Assembly (NCBI GenBank): GCA_031216915.1
Contig: CM062293.1
Span: 148,808,285-148,872,284, forward strand
Direction: 5' to 3'
DNA length: 64,000 bases
Source of the DNA: Pictodentalium vernedei
Lineage: Eukaryota; Mollusca; Scaphopoda; Dentaliida; Dentaliidae
A program made the position numbers and the translations under genes. The notes beneath the pieces were generated by a model. That model was not told where the DNA came from. It saw nothing but the letters and a program-made list of their open reading frames with translations, and made no database searches. This document shows, in pieces, positions 56,735 through 64,000 of this stretch. The number at the start of each line of letters is the position of its first letter. Positions within the stretch are counted from its first letter, which is position 1.

Positions 56735-57445
56735 CATTTTTTTATGAATGAAGTCCCAGAACTCCAGAAAGACAAACCTGAAAATTGAAATTGAAAGGGG
56801 TGTTGCATTTACTGATTGTAACATTGCTACAAAATTTCAAGGGATTCGGTGAAAGCATTATTGAGTTATCACATGACATGTAAAAATTGCCAATTTTTTT
56901 AAGATTCAAGTCCCATAACTCTGGAAAGAAAAAACATAAAACTTTCAAAAACAAAGAGAGCTTCATTTGATCAATCTCAATACTGTGTATATACATTATG
57001 AGAATTGGTCAAAGGAACTTTGAGTTATCATACGACACACGAATATGCTGATGGACGGATGCATTTTTTTATGATTATAGTCCCATAACTCCAGAATGAC
57101 AAACCTGAAAATCTTTAAAATTGAAAGGGGTGTTGCCTTTCCTGATTATAGCATTGCTACATAATTTAAAAAGATTTGGTGAAAGCATTATTGCATTATC
57201 ATATGACATGTAAAAAATTGCCAATTTTTTAAAGACTAAAATCTCATAACTCTAGAAAGAAAAAACAGAAAATTGTCAAAAATGAAAGGGTGCTTTGTTT
57301 GATCAATTTCAATGTTGTGCAAAAATGTTATGAAAATTGGTCAAAGGAAACTTGAGTTAATGTACGACATAGGAATATGCTGATGGACAGACGGCAAGAG
57401 TGATTACTATAGGGCTTCTGCCGAAAGTTGGCGAGGCCTTAATAA
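56735..57445 (+). mobile_element. Tandem-core element, ~300-bp dimeric units x2, with 3' hairpin
   Basis: 'agtcccagaactccagaaag' / 'agtcccataactccagaatg' and 'ttgaaaggggtgttgc' recur about 310 bp apart. Each half-unit resembles the other ('agtcccataactctggaaag'). It ends 'tgatggacagacggcaagag' and a hairpin 'agggcttctgcc' / 'ggcgaggcctt' plus AATAAAA. It lies 113 bp from the SRCR exon, in the intron. Confidence 0.65.
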
Positions 57446-57558
57446 AACAATATTTTAGGAACAAAATTGTTGTGAGCCAATTCTAGACATTCAATAAAAC
57501 TAATTTGTTTCTATGTCTTACTGTAACACAAACATGTATAAACTTTTAGATAACTTAC

Positions 57559-57873
57559 TGTAGCATTCAACACCAGCATCTTCAACATGTTTGCAGTTAT
57601 GAACATTAATTCCTCGATGCTTACAGTCCCACAAAGCTGTTTCATTACCAGAACATTCCACATTGTCAAACCAAATATTCCCTTCACCTTCGCCAAATGC
57701 ACCTTTTGTTCTTGCTCTTCCCCCTTCATACCCCAACATTCGGCATGTTACATTGGCATCATTTTCATTCCAGAAATCATCACAAACAGTTCCCCAGGAA
57801 TTTGGCCCTTCGACATATACTTCAACTCGTCCAGTACCATTTACACCATTCTGCAGACGAATCTTGGTTGGAA
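57559..57873 (-). CDS. SRCR-domain exon of a scavenger-receptor-like gene
   Basis: A 315-bp internal exon with acceptor 'tttttccttgcag' before 57873 and donor 'gtaagt' after 57559. Both introns are phase 1, the usual layout for shuffled extracellular domains. It codes for about 105 residues of one whole scavenger receptor cysteine-rich domain: 'TKIRLQNGVNGTGRVEVYV', 'WGTVCDDFWNENDANVTCRM', 'LGYEGG', 'FGEGEGNIWFDNVECSGNE', 'ALWDCKHRGINVHNC', 'HVEDAGVEC'. Six cysteines are present and Tyr stands at 'LGYEGG' where group B has Cys, so the pattern is group A-like. Such domains bind microbial or other polyanionic ligands and proteins outside the cell. Direct splicing to 33348 would keep the frame; further SRCR exons may lie upstream. 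Confidence 0.93.
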
Positions 57874-58136
57874 CTGCAAGGAAAAAATTGAATGGAGTCT
57901 ATTAGACAACAAAATATAAATTAATTGATTCTCAGGTAATCTTTTTTTTTCACATCAGGGAGGGAGGATTTTATTTGTAATTTTTTTTCTAGCATATTAT
58001 CGATATGAACATGGACTGAAAAGACTTTCTACTGCCTTTTCACACACAGAATATACAGAAAGTGCATAATTATGCCAGACGTGATAAATATAATAGTCCT
58101 GGAAAGGTATGAACATCCTCTAATTCCTTTCCATAG

Positions 58137-58640
58137 AGATGTTGCGCCACAGTTCTTAAAGGTGATCTGCATAATACACTGAGTCTAAATTCGCTCTGAA
58201 TGAAGAAATGCCGTCTCAACTGTGACCAAGTGAATAATGAATGACGAAGGTAAGGCCATAGCTAGGTCCTTAGCCTACTCATTCAAACACAGATGAACTC
58301 TCAATACATCTTCCCTGTTTTCCATTCGGTGAAATTACGGAAGATGATGACAAGAAACTGCCTTACTTCTTTCCACTGGAAAGTTGAATATGGAGTCATC
58401 TAAAAGGCCAAAGACCTGCGACACCTGTCTATACTTAGCCGGAAAGGACATTTCCTCCTTTTTTTCCAGATAAATTCAGCGTGCAACAACACTAGTACTT
58501 TCTTTAAGTAGTCGCAGCATTCTGATTCATTGGAACAAATTCAGGGTAGTGTTGATGGAAAAAATCCATCTCAACCATGTGTTGTTCCGAAAGGGAAGGG
58601 TAATCCTCCTCCATATCCCTTTCATCATTTGTCTGAACCA
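58137..58640 (-). pseudogene. Decayed DIRS ORF1 fragment abutting copy C
   Basis: It follows ORF1 of copy A (13590-14110) in order: 'aaggtgatctgcataa', 'atgaactctcaatac', 'agccggaaaggaca' and 'gttgttccgaaaggga' near 58583. It is heavily mutated. Copy C begins 8 bp further on, so C probably inserted next to or into an older relative. Confidence 0.7.
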
Positions 58641-58685
58641 GTTAAAAGTAAAAAAATTTATAGTAATTTATATATTTTTTATACT

Positions 58686-59047
58686 TACCAATGACCCAGA
58701 CTTAGCTTAGCTGGTGCTAATCTCCTTAATTCAGGGCCAAACACAAATTTTGCCCCCCCCCCCCCCCCCAATCCCCAAAATTTGCATCAAAAACCGAAAA
58801 ATACAAGTCCTATATGGTCCTCCATACATTTACTCCTCTGCACATGCGCAGTGTCAAGGAGGTCCCGAAATTGGCGCCAATTATCATTCTTACAACCAGT
58901 GCCTGGTAAGCATTATGTACTCAGCGGGGAGGTATGAGTTCCCAACTCCTGGGAGGGCCATCTCCGTCTGGGTCATTGGTAAGTATAAAAAATATATAAA
59001 TTACTATAAATTTTTTAACATTTTTATACTGTACCAATGACCCAGAC
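58686..59047. repeat. Left terminal repeat and internal complementary region, DIRS copy C
   Basis: Terminal repeat 58686-58890 ('taccaatgacccagactt' to 'ttatcattct', with a small 'cttag' duplication and an expanded C-run near 58755). The ICR at 58966-59047 joins the complements of the two outer ends at 'ttttttaac'/'atttttatac'. Confidence 0.88.
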
Positions 59048-59653
59048 TTAGCTGAATAGTAAATAGGCTGGAGGGCCTAGGAAATAAAGGAAAATCCAAT
59101 AAGCTCAATTATGTATAATAGAATATCCTCTCCAGGAGAAAAGAAGAGATAGGCTTTACATGTATCTTTCCTATTTATAATGAAGAAGAAAGACACAATA
59201 CCGATCAGTAATTGAGCATAATAAATAATCAATGATCTCTATTAACATCCAGTATAACCCTTTATACTAATATTTTTAAAGGTAAGCCAATAAATAAAGG
59301 AAGTCCAGAGAAATGAGACTCTTTATATTCATTAAAAGTGTCCGAGGATTGTATATTAACGCTCGTTTGACACATGACATATACAAATGCTTCACACGGA
59401 GCTACACTTTAAAAATATTACATGGATGAGTAAACATTAGCTTTACACTTTAAAACCATCCCGGTACCGACTTGGAATTACTGACTCTGGGGGAGGTATT
59501 CCCTTGCTTTTCACTATAAAGCAGGTGACCTAAGGGAACACCCCCCCCCCCCCCCCTTCCCCTTGCCCTGGGTCAAATACCCCAGAGAGAAGAGGGCAGC
59601 AGGACAGAGTCACTGCCGGAACAGAAAGCCTACATAACTATAGTTGCAACTGT

Positions 59654-60694
59654 TTAGTGGACGATATTCTGAGCAACTGATAACGGACCTAAACAATGGA
59701 GGTCTCCAGAAATGGACTCAATATTTCTGAGATAAAAATTAGTGAATGTGGAAGGTTGAGACCAATATGCAGCCTTCATTAGATCAGTAACAGCAATACA
59801 ATTAGCACAGGCCCAAGAAGTAGAAAGAGCTCTTACTTCATGAGCTGAGATCTTGAGTGCCGACTGCTGAGAAGAAGATAATTTTTCATAAGCAGTACGA
59901 ATAGTTAATTGAATCCATCTAGCAATAGAATGAACCATAATATCCTTTCTATTAGGCATCAAAGACAGAAAGAAATGCTTACATCCCTTTCTGATGAACT
60001 CAGATCTACGTTTGTAAATATGTATTGCTCTAACAGGACACAGTAAAGGCCTACGCCCATCAGATGATGGAAGGGCCTTAATAACAATAGGTTCAGGATA
60101 CTTATTAGGAGCCTGATTCTTAGCCAAAAATCCAACATTGGTGGTAAAGGTAATAGTATTACCAACACTACAGTAGTGAGAATCCTCCACAGACAGCGCA
60201 TGAAGCTCATTAACTCTTCGTGCAGAAGAGAAAGCTAAGAGAAAAGCTGTCTTATGTGTTAAGAATTTGAAGTCCACTGTGTCAAGAGGCTCAAAAGGCG
60301 CTTCTTTTAGCTTAAGAAGAACCCAGGCCAAATTCCACTTTGGAATTAATCTAAGGGTTCTAGGTCTATTTATCGAAAAATTTCTAACTAACTTAGATAA
60401 AGAAACATTAGTTCCAATCATCAAGCTATCATGATGTGCATAGGTATCGGATAGCATAGACCTATAACCCTTAATGGTGATAGGCTGCAGATTAATCTCA
60501 TCAAACAAGTATACTAGAAAGTTTGCAATGTCTGGAATGGAAGGATCATAAATATCTACGGAATGATCCCCACACCACTGACAAAAGACCCTCCACTTAG
60601 CAGCATAGTTTAGCGAAGAGGAGGTCCTCCTACAGTTACAAATCGCATCCACTGCTCGTCCTGTAAAATGTTTTCTGTGCAAGAAGGACCGCAC
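59654..60694 (-). CDS. DIRS tyrosine recombinase, intact, copy C
   Basis: A 346-residue frame from GTG 60694 to TAA at 59654. This enzyme would integrate the circular cDNA by a phage-integrase-like reaction. The N-terminal core-binding part (about 1-110, 'LNYAAKWRVFCQWC', 'TIKGYRSMLSDTYAHH') precedes the catalytic domain with Arg160 ('SSARRVNELHAL'), His285/Arg288 ('SAHEVRALSTSW') and nucleophile Tyr321 ('FTNFYLR'). The true start is uncertain: no ATG sits at this place, and the frame begins about 85 bp inside the RT gene, so frameshift or re-initiation may be used. It is the reference for the SINE-broken copy at 9671-11136. Confidence 0.92.
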   Translation of the reverse strand: MRSFLHRKHFTGRAVDAICNCRRTSSSLNYAAKWRVFCQWCGDHSVDIYDPSIPDIANFLVYLFDEINLQPITIKGYRSMLSDTYAHHDSLMIGTNVSLSKLVRNFSINRPRTLRLIPKWNLAWVLLKLKEAPFEPLDTVDFKFLTHKTAFLLAFSSARRVNELHALSVEDSHYCSVGNTITFTTNVGFLAKNQAPNKYPEPIVIKALPSSDGRRPLLCPVRAIHIYKRRSEFIRKGCKHFFLSLMPNRKDIMVHSIARWIQLTIRTAYEKLSSSQQSALKISAHEVRALSTSWACANCIAVTDLMKAAYWSQPSTFTNFYLRNIESISGDLHCLGPLSVAQNIVH

Positions 60695-62763
60695 AATGGA
60701 AATACGTTAAGATTTAGACCTTGCGGATTGTGATGGAGGATACGCGATTTTCCTTGCGAAAGAAGATCTTCCCGTTGAGGAAGCTTCCTCGGCATGTCCC
60801 ACAGCAGACACCTGAGTAGATTTATCCACGGTCTCTGTGGAGACAGAGATGCTACCAACAGAATCTTGCATTGCGACTCTTTTATCTTCAGCAATATCTG
60901 CTGAATCAACGGCGTTGGAGGATACGCGTATCCTATCATTCCGTCCCAAGAGATCGAGAGAGTGTCTACTGCAAACGCTCGAGGATCCAGACAAGGTGAC
61001 ACATACGTCTGCAACTGATTGTTGAGATGTGTCGCAAATAAATCTATCATTGGCCATTCCCATTGGTAGCAAATCTGATTGAATACTTGCTTGTTGAGAG
61101 TCCATTCTGACGGCAACAGGCGTCCCCTCCGTGAAAGGGAGTCAGCTAAGACGTTCAGACGACCCGGAATATGATGGATGGAGAGAAGAATCTGATGTTC
61201 TAGTACAAACAGAAGAATTCTTTCTGTTAGATTGAGCAACGGAATGGAATGAGTGCCACCCTGGTTCCGAATATACGCAACTACTGTCGTATTGTCGGAC
61301 ATAATTTGCACGAGTGCATTCTGAATAACGTCTATCCAATGACGTAGAGCAAGCCAAATCGACATCATCTCTTTGATGTTGATGTGCTTGCTTAGAAATT
61401 GCGGATCCCAAAGACCCTGGCACTTCAAATCCGATGGGTTCAGTGTCGCGCCCCAGCCTGTTTGACTGGAATCCGTCATAATCGTAAAACTCGGATCTGG
61501 CAACTGCGGTGGAACTCCCTGAGTTAACCACTGTATGTCTGCCCAAGTCTGAATCTCTTGATTCACTTGGCTTGACAAGAGGATGTCCGTCTCGAGCGAA
61601 TGAATCTTCACTCTCCAATTCTGAGTCAGATAGACCTGGAGAGGACGAATGTGTAGCCGCCCCATCGGAATGAGATCCGCGGCAGCTCTGCACAGACCTA
61701 TTAGTCTCATGAATTCCCTCGCTGAAACTTTGTCTGAGTGAAGACAATAGCGAGCGTAACAACTGACTAATTTTGCTCTGGTTAATGGCAGACGAACGAG
61801 ATTGTTGTGCGTCTCGAAGCTCATCCCCAGGTGGGTGAACGACTTGGACGGCACCAGATCCAACTTCTCTTCGTTTACTATGAAACCGAGACGTCGGAGC
61901 AATAGAAGCAGATTCTGCATGTCGTTCTGAAGCGTTAACTCATTGCCGTATCTCTGAAAAATATCGTCCAGGTAAGCCAACGTTACCGCAGAAGAATGAG
62001 CTCGGAAATGAGTCATTACCGAGTTCATTACTCGAGCGAAAGCCCAGGGCGCTAGATTCAGACCAAAGCACATCGCTCGGAACTGATAAACAACACCTAG
62101 GACAGCGAAGCGAAGATACTTTATGAACGCCGGATGTACCATGACGTGAAAGTACGCATCCTTGAGGTCTATGTTCTTAGCATAGTTGTTCACTCGAATG
62201 CTCGCTCTGACCGATCGAATGGTCTCCATATAAAACTTTGGAGCCACGATCAGCTTGTTTATCCAGCTTAAGTCGATCACTGGACGGAACGAGCCATCTG
62301 CCTTCGGAACCAGAAAGAGATGGCTGTAGAAACCTGGAGATTCCTGGTTTTCTATGACCTCTATCGCGTTCTTCGTTAAAAGAGACAGGACTTCTGATAG
62401 AAGTGCCGTTCTTTTCTGACAATTTGACGGAAGCTGAGTCCATCTTGGACTTCGTGTTAATGGAGGTTTGCCTTTGAAGGACAGTTTTAGTCCTTCCGAA
62501 ATAACCCCTCGAACCCAAGGGTCCTCAGTAATTGATTCCCAATTTCTTGAGAAACTCGATAGTCTTCCGCCCACCGGAACGCGACAGAGGTCTAAACCAT
62601 CACCTCCTGGATCTGCGAGGCTTGCGGAAGGAGAAACGTCCTCCGCGACCCGCACCTCACCCCGTCGACCTAGGGGCATCTGACCGGTTATTTTGGCCAG
62701 CGTAACAACCCCTACTCGAGTCGCTACTCTGCTGGTCTCTAGAGTAAGACCTAGAGGACGCAT
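60610..62763 (-). CDS. DIRS-like reverse transcriptase / RNase H polyprotein, copy C
   Basis: A 717-residue open frame colinear with the 729-residue protein of copy A. It keeps 'FLVPKADGSFRPVIDLS', 'NIDLKDAYFHV', YLDD ('LAYLDDIFQRYGNE') and RNase H 'TDSSQTGWGA', 'NIKEMMSIW', 'SDNTTVVAY' and 'LADSLSRRG'. The post-RNase H domain ('MIDLFATHLNNQL', 'YAYPPTPLI') is also kept. The upstream boundary is uncertain because the frame overlaps ORF1; the ATG at 62763 aligns with an internal position of copy A's N terminus, and translation may begin further 5'. It overlaps the recombinase by 85 bp. No inactivating change is visible. Confidence 0.92.
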   Translation of the reverse strand: MRPLGLTLETSRVATRVGVVTLAKITGQMPLGRRGEVRVAEDVSPSASLADPGGDGLDLCRVPVGGRLSSFSRNWESITEDPWVRGVISEGLKLSFKGKPPLTRSPRWTQLPSNCQKRTALLSEVLSLLTKNAIEVIENQESPGFYSHLFLVPKADGSFRPVIDLSWINKLIVAPKFYMETIRSVRASIRVNNYAKNIDLKDAYFHVMVHPAFIKYLRFAVLGVVYQFRAMCFGLNLAPWAFARVMNSVMTHFRAHSSAVTLAYLDDIFQRYGNELTLQNDMQNLLLLLRRLGFIVNEEKLDLVPSKSFTHLGMSFETHNNLVRLPLTRAKLVSCYARYCLHSDKVSAREFMRLIGLCRAAADLIPMGRLHIRPLQVYLTQNWRVKIHSLETDILLSSQVNQEIQTWADIQWLTQGVPPQLPDPSFTIMTDSSQTGWGATLNPSDLKCQGLWDPQFLSKHINIKEMMSIWLALRHWIDVIQNALVQIMSDNTTVVAYIRNQGGTHSIPLLNLTERILLFVLEHQILLSIHHIPGRLNVLADSLSRRGRLLPSEWTLNKQVFNQICYQWEWPMIDLFATHLNNQLQTYVSPCLDPRAFAVDTLSISWDGMIGYAYPPTPLIQQILLKIKESQCKILLVASLSPQRPWINLLRCLLWDMPRKLPQREDLLSQGKSRILHHNPQGLNLNVFPLCGPSCTENILQDEQWMRFVTVGGPPLR

Positions 62764-64000
62764 AGGAACCTCTATAGGAACTTCCCCTGGACGAACTCGT
62801 CCCGGAAGTGCCTGGCCTACTCCTGTCTGCTGGTTCCGATTTCTTGGAAGCAGACTTAAACAGCAGAGAGTCCGAAGCTTTCTTTGTTAATTTATCATAT
62901 ATATCAGAAAGCTTGCCACTGAAGAGAAACTCTCTCGAGACCGGAGCGACTCTAAGAGAGTTTTTCACCTTACTGTCCACGCGTGTGGAAGTAGCCAGGG
63001 CCGCGTCACGTCTAGCTAACTCCAGATTTGCCACTGAAAGGGCGGAGTTATACGTGGAAAGAGCTATGGCCCTGGACAGAACTCTTAATGATGTTTGTAC
63101 GTCTTGAAATTCTGGTCCTTCAAAGCGTAATGACAACGCTCTAGTAAGGTGATCTGCGTAGGAAAGAGCGTCTAAACTAGCTCTGTTAGACGATATTGTC
63201 ATTTCCAACATTGACGAAGGAAGTGACATAGACGACGGCATGGATATATCAAGGTCTTCAGCCTGGTCGTCTAAATGCAGAGGAACTCTCTGGATGCCCT
63301 GACCTGCCGTATCAAACTTGTTCCTTTGATTAATAAACGGCAGCTGTAGAGCAGATGCTGGTAGGAAGGTTGCCCTGCCCGCCTTGTTGGCAAGTTTATC
63401 AATAGCGTCATTCAATAATTCAAAAATCCGAGAGACATTCTTGGATTGTGACGGAAATTCCGGGACAATGTCCCTAAACCGATTAAAAAAATCGGAGTCC
63501 AGTGGCGCTATCACCCTCCTATCCGGCTGCGCAGCATTCTGGTCCGGCAGAACAACTTCTGGAAGGTAATGCCGGATGAATTCTACGGCTATTTTATGTT
63601 GTTCCGAAAGGGAAATATCTAATTCATCGAAATCCCTTTCGCAATCCTGCCGGACCTCATGGAAATCTCGGTCGACCACACCCGATCCAGCGGCGGAACC
63701 TACCGACCCAGCATCGTCTGATATTTCATGTTCCGACATAGGCTCTGCCGGTTGCTAGGATGCTGCGATTATCTTTGCTATCTGTGATAGCACATCCGTT
63801 ACGGAGGCCTGGGGAGCCGCGGTCTTACTGGATTTAGACGCCGGAAGCTCCCTGGACGTTGCATCCTGCATACATCTTTTATGCGAACGTCCAGATGTAG
63901 AAGGCCTTGTATCCCTGGCTACCGGATGGCATGACCTGGTCGCCGTGCAATCCCTGGTCGGCGAAGCTGACTGTAATTCACTGGTCACATAGCCAAGGTG
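62600..64000 (-). pseudogene. DIRS ORF1 (Gag-like), copy C, two nonsense codons, 5' end outside window
   Basis: It is colinear with ORF1 of copy A over its conserved middle block ('FIRHYLPEVVLPDQ', 'FNRFRDIVPEFPSQSKNVSR', 'LSYADHLTRALSLRFEG'). A TAG at 63755-63757 replaces a CAG of copies A and B, and a TGA at 62657-62659 replaces a CGA just before the RG-rich tail. Both are C-to-T changes on the sense strand. The frame between them (63754-62660) is otherwise open, so inactivation looks recent. A shortened product starting at an internal ATG (63739) would lack the N-terminal third and the RG tail. Confidence 0.85.

Larger units (their letters stand above)
58648..64000 (-). mobile_element. DIRS-like element copy C, young, cut by the window edge
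   Basis: It has the left inverted terminal repeat (58686-58890), ICR (58966-59047), C-run 3' UTR (about 59540), recombinase, RT/RNase H and most of ORF1; the 5' part lies beyond 64000. It is very close to copy A along its whole length. The recombinase and RT frames are fully open; ORF1 has two nonsense codons. Confidence 0.92.

Noticed and set aside
60707-62518. Minus-strand frames at 60707-61105, 61142-61762 and 62177-62518 as separate genes
   Set aside because: They lie in the recombinase frame overlapping RT and are broken by stops; treated as overlap signal, not genes.

Overview
The window looks like nuclear DNA of an invertebrate metazoan, most probably a mollusc and perhaps a bivalve. 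It is AT-rich, contains spliced exons of an animal-type receptor, and is packed with DIRS-like tyrosine-recombinase retrotransposons, SINEs, palindromic TTAA MITEs and tandem-repeat elements ending in (GACGGAC)n tracts and hairpins. The taxon is an inference from gene and repeat style. No prokaryotic, organellar or viral genome organisation is seen.

Host genes. Two exons on the minus strand are well supported: a complete SRCR-domain exon (57559-57873, phase 1 at both ends) and a terminal exon (32600-33348, phase-1 start) coding for a Ser/Thr-rich stalk, one transmembrane helix and a cytoplasmic tail with FDNPLY and TTYAQI motifs. Strand, order and phase agree, so they probably belong to one scavenger-receptor-like gene with about 24 kb of repeat-filled intron between them. 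Exons further 5' would lie beyond the window or be missing here.

Left part (1-24 kb). Tandem-repeat elements fill 1-5.2 kb and 7.0-8.3 kb, with a diverged inverted repeat at 5.7-6.9 kb. At 8.38-16.27 kb there is a nested stack: a tRNA-headed SINE is split at TTAA by two abutting MITEs, the first MITE is split by a 7.05-kb DIRS-like element (A), and A's recombinase gene is split by a 5S-rRNA-headed SINE. Smaller repeats follow to 23.3 kb.

Middle (23-43 kb). About 3 kb without recognisable features is followed by a dense cluster of TTAA MITEs, then the receptor's last exon, then a large tandem-repeat element (34.1-38.2 kb) whose 167-bp array is an inverted copy of the 2.9-5.1 kb array. A second tandem family (40.3-42.9 kb) carries a 788-bp insert containing a 107-bp near-perfect palindrome.

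Right part (43-64 kb). This is a DIRS graveyard, all on the minus strand: a 3'-end fragment (42.9-43.8), a degenerate full-length copy B (43.9-50.9), decayed RT and ORF1 remnants (50.9-52.1, 54.2-56.1, 58.1-58.6) and a young copy C (58.6 to the window edge) with open RT/RNase H and recombinase frames. DIRS genes run ORF1 (Gag-like), RT-RNase H, tyrosine recombinase, flanked by inverted terminal repeats with an internal complementary region near the 3' end. A has open ORF1 and RT but a broken recombinase; C has open RT and recombinase but two nonsense codons in ORF1. All functional statements rest on motif reading by eye; no database search was possible.
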